Shown in pieces: positions 1-9,354 of a stretch of DNA of 64,000 nt. Location: contig NZ_JAAOZC010000007.1 in NCBI RefSeq assembly GCF_011761305.1, positions 79,735 to 143,734 of the forward strand, in the 5' to 3' direction. Below the pieces are notes generated by a model, which was given only the letters and a program-made list of their open reading frames with translations, was not told where the DNA came from and made no database searches. The position numbers were made by a program, and so were the translations under genes. The DNA is from Sphingomonas vulcanisoli (GTDB lineage Bacteria > Pseudomonadota > Alphaproteobacteria > Sphingomonadales > Sphingomonadaceae). Positions within the stretch are counted from its first letter, which is position 1; every line of letters begins with the position of its first letter.

Positions 1-88
1 CGCTTTCGATGATGAAACCGATATCGCCCGCGAGCGCGTCGACGAATTCGTCGCGCTCCTCATAATCCCACCATTCGGCTTCAATCAT
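1..88 (-). CDS. pgl: 6-phosphogluconolactonase, N-terminal fragment (runs off the window)
   Basis: On the minus strand an ATG at 88-86 opens a frame reading MIEAEWWDYEERDEFVDAL and continuing in frame to the window edge, which resembles the start of alphaproteobacterial 6-phosphogluconolactonases (DevB type). It overlaps the zwf stop codon by 8 nt, the usual translational coupling of zwf and pgl in sphingomonads, where both act at the top of the Entner-Doudoroff and pentose phosphate routes. Only about 29 codons are visible, so the call leans on context as much as on sequence; catalytic residues lie outside the window. Confidence 0.7.
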   Translation of the reverse strand, partial: MIEAEWWDYEERDEFVDALAGDIGFIIES

Positions 89-1529
89 ACCAGCTCACTC
101 CATCGCGCTCGGTAAGGGCTATCGCTGCAGCGGGGCCCCAGGTTCCCGCGCCATAATTTTTCGGCCGCATCCCGGCTTCGTTCCAGCCCGCGCGGATCGC
201 GTCGATCCATTGCCACTGCGCCTCCACCTCATCACGGCGGACGAACAGGGTGCTTTCGCCTTCGATCAGATCGATCAGCAGCCGCTCATAGGCGATGCGG
301 CGGCGGACGTCGGCGAAGGCGTTTGCGTCACGGATGTCCATATCGACCTCGCGCAGGCGGATCCCCTGGCGATCGAGGCCCGGCTGCTTGGCCATGATGG
401 CGAGGCGGATATTCTCCTCGGGCTGGATGCCGAGCACGAGCCGGTTCTGCTTGAGGCTGGCACCACGCCCGTTGAACATCGAATGCGGCACCGCTCTGAA
501 CTGGATGACGATCTCGGACTGTCGGGCGGGCAGGCGTTTGCCGGTGCGCAGATAGAAAGGCACGCCTTTCCACCGCCAGTTATCGACATGCGCCTTCAGC
601 GCGACGAAGGTCTCGGTATCCGATGGCTTGCCGAGCTCGTCGATATAGCCCGGCACCGGCTGGCCGGCGATCGCGCCCGCCGCATATTGGCCGATCACGC
701 TCTCCTTGGCCGCATCGAGCGGGCGCAGCGAGCGCAGCACCTTCACCTTTTCGTCGCGGACGGCATCGGCGGAGAATTGGGCGGGAGCCTCCATCGCCAC
801 CAGAGCGAGGAGCTGCAGCATATGGTTCTGCACCATGTCGCGGAGCGAACCCATGCCGTCGAAATAGCCGGTCCGTCCCTCCAGGCCGACCGTTTCCGAA
901 ACCGTGATCTGAACATGGTCGATGCCCTGCGCGTTCCACAACGGTTCGAACATCAGATTGCCGAAGCGGAGCGCGAGCAGATTCTGCACCGTCTCCTTGC
1001 CGAGGTAATGATCGATGCGGAAGGTGCGCTGTTCGGGAAAGACGCGCGCGACGGCATCGTTGATCTCGCGGCTGGAGGCGAGATCCTGGCCCAGCGGCTT
1101 TTCCAGCGCGAGGCGCGTTTTGGGGCCCGCGAGACCGGCTTGCTCGAGGCCCGCGATCGTCGAGCCGAACAGGCTGGGCGCGGTCGAAAGAAAGATCGCG
1201 ATGCCGCCCTCGATGCGGTCCTCGAGAGCCTTGCCGAGCGCTGCGAAGCTCGACGGATCGGAAGCGTCGGCGGCGACGTAGCTCAGCCGCGTGATGAAGC
1301 TCTCAAGCACGGCCGCATCCAGCTTGCGTTCGGCGACGAGCGGCGCAATCGCCTTGCGGGCCTCATCCCTCAGGCCGTCGTCGCCGATATCGTGCCGCGC
1401 GGTGCCGACGATCATCAGCCCTTCGGGCAACAAACCATCCGCATGCAGCCCGAACAGGCTGGGCAGCAGCATCCGCCGCGAAAGATCGCCGGTAACGCCA
1501 AACAGCAGCAGGGTTTGTGCGGCGCTCAT
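81..1529 (-). CDS. zwf: Glucose-6-phosphate 1-dehydrogenase
   Basis: A 482-residue protein, normal length for the family, oxidising glucose-6-phosphate to 6-phosphogluconolactone with NAD(P)+. The N-terminal dinucleotide-binding motif appears as GVTGDLSRR (residues 11-19), followed by EKPLG (143-147) and the substrate-binding/catalytic signature RIDHYLGKE (171-179). The ATG at 1529 is preferred over an open extension reaching 1769, because the extension is non-homologous and overlaps the upstream peptidase gene. The start lies 4 nt after that gene's stop, and the end overlaps pgl, so the three probably form one transcription unit. In sphingomonads this enzyme feeds the Entner-Doudoroff pathway. 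Confidence 0.95.
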   Translation of the reverse strand: MSAAQTLLLFGVTGDLSRRMLLPSLFGLHADGLLPEGLMIVGTARHDIGDDGLRDEARKAIAPLVAERKLDAAVLESFITRLSYVAADASDPSSFAALGKALEDRIEGGIAIFLSTAPSLFGSTIAGLEQAGLAGPKTRLALEKPLGQDLASSREINDAVARVFPEQRTFRIDHYLGKETVQNLLALRFGNLMFEPLWNAQGIDHVQITVSETVGLEGRTGYFDGMGSLRDMVQNHMLQLLALVAMEAPAQFSADAVRDEKVKVLRSLRPLDAAKESVIGQYAAGAIAGQPVPGYIDELGKPSDTETFVALKAHVDNWRWKGVPFYLRTGKRLPARQSEIVIQFRAVPHSMFNGRGASLKQNRLVLGIQPEENIRLAIMAKQPGLDRQGIRLREVDMDIRDANAFADVRRRIAYERLLIDLIEGESTLFVRRDEVEAQWQWIDAIRAGWNEAGMRPKNYGAGTWGPAAAIALTERDGVSWYD

Positions 1530-1533
1530 CCGC

Positions 1534-3471
1534 TTACTTTCGGGCCGCCAGCAGCGCGTCCAGGCCGCTCGATCCCTTGCCGGTCTTTTCGAGGTGCGGG
1601 TAGCGCAGGCCGCCGTTCCATTGCAGATTGACCGTCCGATAGACATCGCCCTGCTTGACCAGCAGCGCAATCGGCTGGGTGCCGCCCTTGGCGTTGCTGA
1701 TCGCGGACTTGAAATCGTCGTTCGAATATTCCGCGCCGTTGATCGCGACGATGGTCGCCCCGACGGCAATGCCGGCGTTGAAGGCCGGGCTATCCCACTG
1801 CACCGAACTGACGCTGCCGTTCTTGCCGATCACCAGGCCGCCCGAATAGATGAGGTTGAGGTTGTGCGCGTGGCTCTCGCGGCTCTTCCAGAAGGAGCCC
1901 GGCTTATCGGTATAGACAAGCTTGTAGCCACCCTTTTCGATCCAGCCGAGCGGCGCCTTGGGCGCGACGGCATAGACGCGCTCCTTGAGGAAGGTCGCCC
2001 AGTCATAGGGCTGGATCGCATTCAGCGTCGCGGCGATGTCATCGACGGTATAGGTCAGTTCGCCCCAGTCGCGATCCTTCACGCCGAAGAAGGCATGCGC
2101 GAAATCATCCATCGATTTCCTGCCACCCGATTTCTCGCGCAGGATCGCATCGGCTTCCAGCCAGACGAGCTGACCCTCGCGGTAATAATCCTCTACCCGC
2201 TGCCAGCTCGGCCAAGGTTCGGGATGGCGGTTGGACATGATCTCTTCGTTGGTGGTGTCGACCAGGGCGCGCCAGTTGCGGCCGGGCTGCGTATCGTAAT
2301 TGGCGGCGTCGATCGCCAGGCCGTCCAGCGCCTCCTGCTTGCTGCGCAGGCCCGCGCGCGCAGTCAGGATATTGCCCCAGAACTGGGTCTGCCCCTCATA
2401 GACCCAGAGCAGGCTGTTCTGCATCGGGGTCCGGTAATCGGGAGTCCAGAGATCGGCGGGTCGGCGGAATTTGCCATTCCAGCTATGGGTATATTCATGC
2501 GCGAGCAGATCGCGCTCGGCGACATGCGCGTCCCAATCACTGTAATAATCGTTGGGCGCCTGATCTTCGGACGAGCGGTGATGCTCCAGTCCGAAGCCAT
2601 CGATCTTGTCCGATATCGCGAATAGGAAATCGTAATGGCTGTAGTGCTGCGCGCCGTAGAGCCTGGTCGCCTGCGCCACGAGTGCCTTGTGCTGCGCCAG
2701 CAGCTCGGGCTTGATGTCGATCTGGTCGGGCCGTTCGCCGAAGACATTCAGCGTGACGTCGGGCGAGAGCTCATAGGCCTTGTAGAAGCGGCCCGCGAAC
2801 GTCGGTGAGTCCGCCAGCGTATCGAGCGCGACCGTGCCGTAATGCACCGTGCCGCCCGCCGCCGTCGCCGCCCCTGCCGGGCGGAGCGCGCCCGCCGAGG
2901 TCCAGCCGGCCGGGAAGGTGGCGCTCGGATCGATCATGATTTGCCGGGCATAATAACCGGCCGGATAGAGGACGTTCGAGATCCATTCGAGCGCGACGAT
3001 GTTGGGCGTCATCACCACCGGGCCCTGCTTGGCGTCGGTCGCCGAGAGGAACTGGAACTTGACATCGATCTGGGTAACGCCCGCCGGCACATCGAGATGG
3101 AAGGCGCGCACATCGACCGTGTCGCGCGTCCACGGGATCGTCTGGCCGTTAGCGGTGACGGTCAGGCCAGCGATCTTGTCGATCTCGCCTTGCGGCGCAT
3201 GCGCGCCCGGAAGCCAGGCCGGATGGAGCAGCACGAGATGCCCCGGCTGGACGGGGATCGTCTCGCTGATCTGGAAGATGTGGCGGGCGGTATCCGTCGC
3301 ATCGACCGCGAGCTTGATCGTGCCGGGGTAGGGCACATCTTTTGCGGGCGGGATGGTCTGCGTGATCGGCAGCGCCTGCGGCTTGCTGGCGCCGGTGGGC
3401 GAAGGGCCGGCCTGGGCAAGAGCAGCGGTGGCGAGGAGCGGGAGCGCGATGCGCGCGGCGAGCTTAATCAT
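1534..3471 (-). CDS. M61 family metallopeptidase with PDZ domain, secreted
   Basis: A 645-residue glycyl-aminopeptidase-like protein (M61). It has an N-terminal signal peptide (MIKLAARIALPLLATAALAQA), an all-beta N-terminal region, the zinc motif HEYTHSWNG at 325-333 with a downstream glutamate in YEGQTQFWG (358-366), and a C-terminal PDZ-like segment around residues 555-620. The family consists of zinc aminopeptidases or proteases, here presumably periplasmic. Its stop lies 4 nt before zwf, suggesting co-transcription, although a functional link to sugar metabolism is not evident. The substrate is unknown. Confidence 0.9.
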   Translation of the reverse strand: MIKLAARIALPLLATAALAQAGPSPTGASKPQALPITQTIPPAKDVPYPGTIKLAVDATDTARHIFQISETIPVQPGHLVLLHPAWLPGAHAPQGEIDKIAGLTVTANGQTIPWTRDTVDVRAFHLDVPAGVTQIDVKFQFLSATDAKQGPVVMTPNIVALEWISNVLYPAGYYARQIMIDPSATFPAGWTSAGALRPAGAATAAGGTVHYGTVALDTLADSPTFAGRFYKAYELSPDVTLNVFGERPDQIDIKPELLAQHKALVAQATRLYGAQHYSHYDFLFAISDKIDGFGLEHHRSSEDQAPNDYYSDWDAHVAERDLLAHEYTHSWNGKFRRPADLWTPDYRTPMQNSLLWVYEGQTQFWGNILTARAGLRSKQEALDGLAIDAANYDTQPGRNWRALVDTTNEEIMSNRHPEPWPSWQRVEDYYREGQLVWLEADAILREKSGGRKSMDDFAHAFFGVKDRDWGELTYTVDDIAATLNAIQPYDWATFLKERVYAVAPKAPLGWIEKGGYKLVYTDKPGSFWKSRESHAHNLNLIYSGGLVIGKNGSVSSVQWDSPAFNAGIAVGATIVAINGAEYSNDDFKSAISNAKGGTQPIALLVKQGDVYRTVNLQWNGGLRYPHLEKTGKGSSGLDALLAARK

Positions 3472-3510
3472 GGCACCGGCCTTAATCGCGCGCGGTCCGC
3501 TGTCCAGCCT

Positions 3511-4176
3511 TTAGCTGCCGCCGCCGCCCAAAGTGTTGATCGTAAAGGCCAGCACGCCGAGGTTGAAGATGAACGCCGCCAGACAATGTGCGGTAACGAC
3601 CTTGCGCACCCGGCCGCTGGTGATGTCCATGTCGGAGACCTGGAAGGTCATCCCCAGGCAGAAGGCGAAATAAATGAAGTCCCAATAATCGGGCTCGGGC
3701 GTCTTGGGGAATTCGATGCCGCCGCTGTCGCCCTCACCGTCGCCATCAAGTGTGTAGAAGATATGCGCATAATGCAGCGCGTAGATCGTGTTGCTGAACA
3801 CCCAGCAGAGCGCCAGCGTGCCGACGATCATGGCGACGATCGGCGGCTTGAGCCCGCCCTTCTGGCTAAGCTCGGCTGCCACCGCGACCAGCACGGTCAT
3901 TGATACCACCAAGGTGATCAGGAGCAGGAAGGCGCGGTTGGCATCGTTGCGCCGCGCCGCCTCGCGCATCTGATCCGCCTCGCTGCAGAGCAGGGGATAG
4001 ACGCTGACCAGGAAGATGATCGCGGCGCAATCGAACGCCGCCATCGTGCCCTCGCGCCAGCCGAGCGGCCCGATCGCGACGGCGGCGCCGACGATCGCCA
4101 CCACCATGAAGACGATGAAGCGCGGCGGCGCGATCTTGCGCCCGATCTGGAAGCCCTTATCGCTTGCCGTGGTCAT
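3511..4176 (-). CDS. DUF1345 family inner-membrane protein
   Basis: About 221 residues with five hydrophobic segments. The conserved DUF1345 C-terminal core is visible as DYWDFIYFAFCLGMTFQVSD. The frame extends upstream to 4260, but those extra residues are encoded by the arm of an intergenic hairpin repeat (4187-4215), so the ATG at 4176 (MTTASDKGF) is the likely start; 4185 is an alternative. The family has no assigned biochemical role. It lies downstream of lysK on the same strand and is separated from it by the repeat pair. Confidence 0.8.
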   Translation of the reverse strand: MTTASDKGFQIGRKIAPPRFIVFMVVAIVGAAVAIGPLGWREGTMAAFDCAAIIFLVSVYPLLCSEADQMREAARRNDANRAFLLLITLVVSMTVLVAVAAELSQKGGLKPPIVAMIVGTLALCWVFSNTIYALHYAHIFYTLDGDGEGDSGGIEFPKTPEPDYWDFIYFAFCLGMTFQVSDMDITSGRVRKVVTAHCLAAFIFNLGVLAFTINTLGGGGS

Positions 4177-4186
4177 CGAAACCATT

Positions 4187-4275
4187 CCCGTTTGTGCTGA
4201 GCTTGTCGAAGCACAGCTTTTCTTGCTTGGCGACTGAACAGAATTACGGCCCTTCGACAAGCTCAGGGCGAACGG
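4187..4275. repeat. Inverted pair of 'TTCGACAAGCTCAG' repeats (family B)
   Basis: Two arms of about 27 nt in opposite orientation (4187-4215 and 4249-4275) share the core CTGAGCTTGTCGAAG or its complement CTTCGACAAGCTCAG, followed by CGAACGG or its complement. The pair sits between lysK and the DUF1345 gene and could fold into a large hairpin. Related pairs occur at 38449-38534 and, with a CGACTTCGCTCGG core, at 6551-6625 and inside uvrA. Confidence 0.85.
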
Positions 4276-4287
4276 AATGGAGCCTTA

Positions 4288-5877
4288 TTAATTGCCCAGC
4301 GCTTCGGCGATCAGGCGGCGGCTGTTTTCGATGCCGTAGAGCGCAATGAAGCTGCCCATGCGCGGGCCTTGCTCTGAGCCGAGCAAGGTCTCGTAAAGCG
4401 CCTTAAACCAATCGCGCAAAGCCTCCTTGGCGTAATGCGCCTTGCCGACCTCATAGACCTCGTTCTGGATCGCGTCGGCCTGCGTATCGGCGGGCAGCGC
4501 CGCCAGCCGCGCGTCGAGATCGCGCAGCGCCGCTGCCTCGGCCGCGCTTGGAGCGCGGCGCTGAAGCGTCGGCGCAACATAGTCGCGATAATAGGCGATG
4601 GCGTGGCGAACGAGGGGCGCAAGCTCGGGATGTGCCTCGGCGGTCACGCCTTCGCGATAGCGGCCGAGATAGGCCCAGACCGCGGCTTCATCAGCCTCGC
4701 TGCCGAGCACGCCGACGAGGTTGAGCAACAGGCTGAAGCTCACCGGCGGCAGCTGCTCCGGCACCGCGCCCAGCGGAATGTGATGGACGGGATTGCTCAG
4801 CCGCTGGTCCACCGTCTGCGCGGGATATTGCCCGGCCGATTGCCAATAATCGTCGATCGCGCGCGGGATGACGCCGATGTGGAGCTGCTTGGCGCGTTTG
4901 GGCTCGCGGTAGATGAAGTAAGCGAGGCTCTCGGGCGGGCCATAGGTCAGCCATTGCTCTAGGCTCAGGCCATTCCCCTTCGACTTGCTGATCTTCTCGC
5001 CATGCTCGTCCAGGAACATCTCGTAATTGAAGCCCTCGGGCGGCTTCGCGCCCAGCACGCGCGCGATCTTCGAGGATTGGATCACCGAATCGATCAGATC
5101 CTTGCCCGCCATCTCATAATCGACGCCGAGCGCGACCCAGCGCATCGCCCAATCGACCTTCCACTGCAGCTTGGCATGACCGCCGAGCGCCAACTGCGTG
5201 ATCGGCTCGCCGTTCGAAGCGGTGAAGCGGATCGTGCCGGCGTCCGCATCCACCACCTGCACCGGCACCTGCAGCACGACGCCGCTGAACGGATCGATCG
5301 GCAGCACCGGCGAATAAGTCGCGCGCCGCTCCTCGCGCAATGTCGGCAGCATGACGCCCATGATCGCATCATAGTGGCGGAGTACGCCTCGCAGCGCATC
5401 GTCGAACGCGCCGGACGTATATCGCTCGGTCGAGGACATGAATTCGTAATCGAAGCCGAAGCGATCAAGGAAATCGCGCAGCATCGCATTGTTGTGCGCG
5501 GCGAAGCTATCGTGGGTGCCGAAGGGATCGGGGATCTGGGTCAGCGGCTTGCCGAGATGGGCGCGCAGCATATCCGGGTTGGGGACATTGTCCGGCACCT
5601 TGCGCAACCCGTCCATGTCGTCCGAAAAAGCGATCAGGCGGGTCGGTATGTCGGACAGCGTTTCGAAGGCGCGGCGCACCATCGTCGTGCGCAGCACCTC
5701 ATTGAAGGTGCCGATGTGCGGCAAGCCCGAGGGGCCGTAACCCGTCTCGAACAGCACATAGCCTTTATCCGGCACACCGCCCTTGGTACGGGCGAGCAGC
5801 TTGCGCGCCTCCTCATAGGGCCACGCCTTGGAGGCGAGCGCAGGATCGCGAAGCTCGTTTGCCATCTGTTCCGTCAT
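4288..5877 (-). CDS. lysK: Lysine--tRNA ligase, class I
   Basis: A 529-residue class I lysyl-tRNA synthetase, the archaeal-type enzyme used by many alphaproteobacteria instead of the class II LysS. The class I signatures are GLPHIGTFNEV near residue 55 (HIGH equivalent) and KISKSKGNG near residue 296 (KMSKS equivalent). It charges tRNA-Lys in the cytoplasm. The ATG at 5877 is used; a second Met four codons later (5865) is an alternative and no strong ribosome binding site separates the two. It diverges from the membrane protein gene at 5948. Confidence 0.95.
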   Translation of the reverse strand: MTEQMANELRDPALASKAWPYEEARKLLARTKGGVPDKGYVLFETGYGPSGLPHIGTFNEVLRTTMVRRAFETLSDIPTRLIAFSDDMDGLRKVPDNVPNPDMLRAHLGKPLTQIPDPFGTHDSFAAHNNAMLRDFLDRFGFDYEFMSSTERYTSGAFDDALRGVLRHYDAIMGVMLPTLREERRATYSPVLPIDPFSGVVLQVPVQVVDADAGTIRFTASNGEPITQLALGGHAKLQWKVDWAMRWVALGVDYEMAGKDLIDSVIQSSKIARVLGAKPPEGFNYEMFLDEHGEKISKSKGNGLSLEQWLTYGPPESLAYFIYREPKRAKQLHIGVIPRAIDDYWQSAGQYPAQTVDQRLSNPVHHIPLGAVPEQLPPVSFSLLLNLVGVLGSEADEAAVWAYLGRYREGVTAEAHPELAPLVRHAIAYYRDYVAPTLQRRAPSAAEAAALRDLDARLAALPADTQADAIQNEVYEVGKAHYAKEALRDWFKALYETLLGSEQGPRMGSFIALYGIENSRRLIAEALGN

Positions 5878-5947
5878 GTCTTAGGTTGGGCGTGCCTTTA
5901 TGGGAGGGGGACTGTGGTGTCCACTTCGGCCGAGAGGAGGTGCCAGC

Positions 5948-6517
5948 GTGATCGAAATCCTGCCGCCCGAAGCCTCCCTGCCGACGCTCTATATGCGCCG
6001 TTCCGATCATCTGGCCGAGGAGACTCGCTATGTCGCGCGACCGGGGATTCGCGCGGTGCCGGCGGGATCGGCGACCGTCCTCACCTTCATCCTGCTGCAG
6101 GGCTGGACGCTGACCATATTGCTCTGGGCGATCTGGTGGCCTTATCCGCAAAGCCGTAGCGATTGGCTGTTCTCGCTAGGCGTAACCGGCGTGCTGTTCG
6201 CACTCGTGGTGCTCGTCGCCTGGCTGTTGATCCGCAGATATCCGGGCTTCCTCACCGCGGTGATGCGCGCGCCGTTCATCCAGCTAACCGTGACCGATCG
6301 CCGCATTCTCTGGACGCTGCCATGGATGCGCCTGCCGTTGATGGAGATTTGCCGCGATCGCGTGATGGGGGGTGTCTTGGGGCAGGTGGACGCCAAGGGC
6401 TTCGGCAATGCCGCGCTGATCCTGGTGCCGGATGACCCGAGTGCAGACGTGGACGGCAACATCCATTTCGATCGCCTGCCCAACGCCGAGGCCTTCGTGG
6501 CGGCGCTGCGGTATTGA
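5948..6517 (+). CDS. Membrane protein with possible bacterial PH-like domain
   Basis: A 189-residue protein starting at GTG 5948, chosen because AGGAGGT at about 5935-5941 gives a strong ribosome binding site directly upstream; the ATG at 5900 has none. Two hydrophobic segments lie at roughly residues 43-64 and 76-98. They are followed by a segment with TVTDRRILWTLPWMRLP and a later RDRVMGGVLGQ, a pattern similar to bacterial PH-domain (DUF304-type) membrane proteins. That assignment is by eye only. No function can be stated. Confidence 0.65.
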   Translation: MIEILPPEASLPTLYMRRSDHLAEETRYVARPGIRAVPAGSATVLTFILLQGWTLTILLWAIWWPYPQSRSDWLFSLGVTGVLFALVVLVAWLLIRRYPGFLTAVMRAPFIQLTVTDRRILWTLPWMRLPLMEICRDRVMGGVLGQVDAKGFGNAALILVPDDPSADVDGNIHFDRLPNAEAFVAALRY

Positions 6518-6550
6518 GGGCGTTAGATCGTGCCTGATTTGAAAATCCTT

Positions 6551-6625
6551 TCGTGTCGAGCGAAGTCGAGACACGTTCGACGCTGCTGCTGCGCCACGTC
6601 CCTCGACTTCGCTCGGGACGAATGG
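6551..6625. repeat. Inverted hairpin repeat (family B variant) at helicase 5' end
   Basis: Two arms, 6551-6575 (core CGAGCGAAGTCGAG) and 6598-6625 (core CTCGACTTCGCTCGGGACGAA), form an inverted pair. The second arm overlaps the first in-frame ATG of the helicase gene, so part of the apparent N-terminal extension (from TTG/ATG-like codons at 6553) is repeat-derived. The same element is found inside uvrA at 26951-27027. Confidence 0.8.
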
Positions 6626-6627
6626 GG

Positions 6628-9354
6628 ATGGTAGCGAGCGCACTGCTTCCCGCGCTGCATGCTACCCACGCGGGCATCTGGCTCGCCCACGCCGATGGCA
6701 CCACCGCCCAGATCGGGCGCGGGGCGGCGCTCAGCCAGCTTTCGGCGACGCCGACGATCATCCTCAACGCGCCACTGGTCGCCGCGCGGCTGGGGATGCC
6801 GGAGCTTTCGGGGCTCGATCTGCTGGAATTGTTCGCCTTCGCGCATCCGGCGCGGTTTGCGGTGCCGACGCCCGGCGGCCTCGCCCGCGCACTGGAGCTG
6901 ATGCCGCCCGACGAGGAGAGCGCGGCGGCGGCTTTCCTGCAGCAAGCGGCGGGCGCCATGCTCGCCACGCTCGGCGATGCGGACTGGCCCGAACGCGGCG
7001 GCGCGTGGACCTCCGCGCAATCGCTCAGTCGGATGCGCTGGCCCTGGGCGGCTCTCGTCGGTCCGCGCATCGCCCGGCCGAGTGAGGCCGAAGCCTGGCT
7101 TTTTTCCAAACTGCCGCAATGGGAAGAGGCACCGCAGCGCCCGCAGCCGCTGCCGATTCGCCTCGATTCGGAGGAGGCCGTCGCCGCACTGGAGCGGCTG
7201 ACCGGCCCCGGCGCCGAAGTGCGGGCAGGCCAGCGGGACTATGCCGCCGCCGCATCGCGCGTCTTCGATCCGCGCATGGCACAAGGCCAGCCGCATATGC
7301 TGCTCGCCGAGGCGGGAACGGGCATCGGCAAGACGCTCGGCTATCTCGCGCCCGCCGCGCTGTGGGCGGATCGGGCGCAGGGGCCGGTGTGGATTTCGAC
7401 CTACACCAAGGCGCTGCAGCGCCAGCTCTCGGCCGAGACCGCACGGCTCTTCCCCGATCCTGCCGAGCGGCGCGCAAAGGTTGTGATCCGCAAGGGGCGG
7501 GAGAATTATCTCTGCCTGCTCAATCTGGAGGATGCGCTGCAAGGTGGCTTCCAGGGACGCGCCGCCATCCTCGCGCAATTGGTCGCGCGCTGGGCCGCCT
7601 ACAGCCGCGATGGCGATATGGTCGGCGGCGATCTGCCCGGCTGGTTGCCCTCTCTGTTCCGCCGCGCGGGCGCGACGGCGCTTACCGATCGGCGCGGAGA
7701 GTGCATCCATGCCGGTTGCCCCCACTATCGCCGCTGCTTCATCGAACGATCGGCCAAGGCCTCGGAGCAGGCCGATCTGGTGATCGCCAACCATGCGCTG
7801 GTTATGACAGCCGCCGCGCGCCGTGCCGAGGCGGGCGAATCGCTCGATCGGCTGATCTTCGACGAGGGCCATCACGTCTTCGATGCCGCCGATTCGACCT
7901 TCGCCGCGATCCTGAGCGGGCAGGAGGCGATCGAGCTGCGCCGCTGGATCATCGGCCCCGAGAGCAAGGCGCGCGGGCGACGACGGGGGCTGGCCGCGCG
8001 GCTGCTCGATGTCGCTTCCTATGACGAGGAAGGCGCGCGCGCGATCGAGCAGGCGCGGGAGGCGGCGACGCTCTTGCCGAGCGATGGCTGGCTAGGGCGG
8101 TTAGCGGAGGAGATGCCGCTCGGTCCCATCGAGAAGCTGCTCGCGCAGGTTCGCACCGCCGTCTATGCGCGCGCCAATGCGGCGGACGCGGGCTATGGCC
8201 TCGAGACGCACGCTTCGGAGCTCGAGGCACCGCTGGTCGAGGCGGCGGCTGTTGCCGCCGAGGCGCTCGAATCGCTGATGCGCCCGCTCGCGCGCCTGCG
8301 GCAGCGGCTGCAGGCGGTGCTGGAGGATGCGCCGGATTGGCTCGATGCCGCCGCCCGCGCGCGGGTCGATGGCGCGATCTACGGTATCGCGCATCGCACC
8401 CAGATCCTCGGCGCCTGGGTGTCGCTGCTTACCCGGCTCGGCGGGCCGACCGATCCCGATTTCGTCGATTGGTTGGCGGTCGATCGCGTCGAGGGGCGGG
8501 AGTATGACATCGGCCTCCATCGCCGCTGGCTCGATCCCACCCGGCCGCTCGCCGAGGTCGTGCTCAAGCCCGCCCACGGCCTGATCGTCACCTCGGCGAC
8601 GCTGACGAGCAGCGGCGACTGGCCCGTTGCCGAGGCGCGGAGCGGCGCGATCCATCTCGATCGCGATGCGATGCGCTTTTCGGTGCCGAGCCCGTTCGAT
8701 TATGCTGCGCAATCGGAGGTGCTGATCGTCACCGATATCAAGCGTGGCGATCTGCCCGCGCTTGCGGGGGCGTATGCGCGGCTGATCGAGGCGTCCGACG
8801 GCGGGGCGCTTGGCCTGTTCACCGCGATCCAGCGCCTGCGGGCGGTCCACGCCCGCATCGCCGATCGCCTCGCACGCGCCGGGCTGCCGCTCTACGCGCA
8901 GCACGTTGATCCGATCGATACCGGCACGCTCGTCGATATCTTCCGCGATGAGCCGCGTGCCTCGCTGCTCGGCACCGATGCCCTGCGCGACGGGGTCGAT
9001 GTTCCCGGCGATTCGCTGCGACTGGTGGTGCTGGAGGGCGTGCCCTGGCCGCGCCCGACCGTGCTGCATGCCGCCCGGCGCGCAGCGGGTGGCGGCTCCG
9101 CTTATGATGAAAGGCTGGTCAAAGCGCGGCTCGCGCAGGGCTTCGGGCGGCTGATCCGGCGCGCGGGGGATCGTGGACTGTTCGTACTGCTGTCGGCCGC
9201 GACGCCTTCGCGCCTGCTCGATGCCTTTCCGCCCGGCGTGCCGATTTCCCGACTTTCGCTCGAAGAAGCGGTCGTCCGCGTGCAACAACGGCTTTCGCAC
9301 GGGGCTGCTTTCGGGCAGAAGGCCGCGACCGAGGCGCTGACGGGACGGGTATGA
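6628..9354 (+). CDS. ATP-dependent DNA helicase, DinG/XPD-like with Fe-S cluster
   Basis: A protein of about 908 residues of superfamily 2. It has the Walker A motif EAGTGIGKTLGYLAP near residue 229, a DEAH-like box DEGHHVFDAAD near 412, and between them cysteines in NYLCLLN and GECIHAGCPHYRRC. These are spaced like the 4Fe-4S ligands of XPD/DinG helicases. C-terminal helicase motifs include LGTDALRDGVDVPGDSL and the QGFGRLIRR arginine-finger motif. These enzymes unwind DNA 5'-3' in repair. ATG 6622 and ATG 6628 are both possible starts because a hairpin repeat abuts the start region. The stop overlaps the next gene (ATGA). Confidence 0.88.
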   Translation: MVASALLPALHATHAGIWLAHADGTTAQIGRGAALSQLSATPTIILNAPLVAARLGMPELSGLDLLELFAFAHPARFAVPTPGGLARALELMPPDEESAAAAFLQQAAGAMLATLGDADWPERGGAWTSAQSLSRMRWPWAALVGPRIARPSEAEAWLFSKLPQWEEAPQRPQPLPIRLDSEEAVAALERLTGPGAEVRAGQRDYAAAASRVFDPRMAQGQPHMLLAEAGTGIGKTLGYLAPAALWADRAQGPVWISTYTKALQRQLSAETARLFPDPAERRAKVVIRKGRENYLCLLNLEDALQGGFQGRAAILAQLVARWAAYSRDGDMVGGDLPGWLPSLFRRAGATALTDRRGECIHAGCPHYRRCFIERSAKASEQADLVIANHALVMTAAARRAEAGESLDRLIFDEGHHVFDAADSTFAAILSGQEAIELRRWIIGPESKARGRRRGLAARLLDVASYDEEGARAIEQAREAATLLPSDGWLGRLAEEMPLGPIEKLLAQVRTAVYARANAADAGYGLETHASELEAPLVEAAAVAAEALESLMRPLARLRQRLQAVLEDAPDWLDAAARARVDGAIYGIAHRTQILGAWVSLLTRLGGPTDPDFVDWLAVDRVEGREYDIGLHRRWLDPTRPLAEVVLKPAHGLIVTSATLTSSGDWPVAEARSGAIHLDRDAMRFSVPSPFDYAAQSEVLIVTDIKRGDLPALAGAYARLIEASDGGALGLFTAIQRLRAVHARIADRLARAGLPLYAQHVDPIDTGTLVDIFRDEPRASLLGTDALRDGVDVPGDSLRLVVLEGVPWPRPTVLHAARRAAGGGSAYDERLVKARLAQGFGRLIRRAGDRGLFVLLSAATPSRLLDAFPPGVPISRLSLEEAVVRVQQRLSHGAAFGQKAATEALTGRV

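Noticed and set aside
210..1631. Long plus-strand open frame (473 codons) opposite zwf
   Set aside because: It is antisense to a clear zwf gene; the composition (His/Asp/Arg-rich) is typical of a shadow frame in GC-rich DNA and it has no family resemblance.
3511..4260. Longer DUF1345 protein starting at 4260
   Set aside because: The first 28 residues are encoded by a hairpin repeat arm; the conserved part begins after the ATG at 4176.
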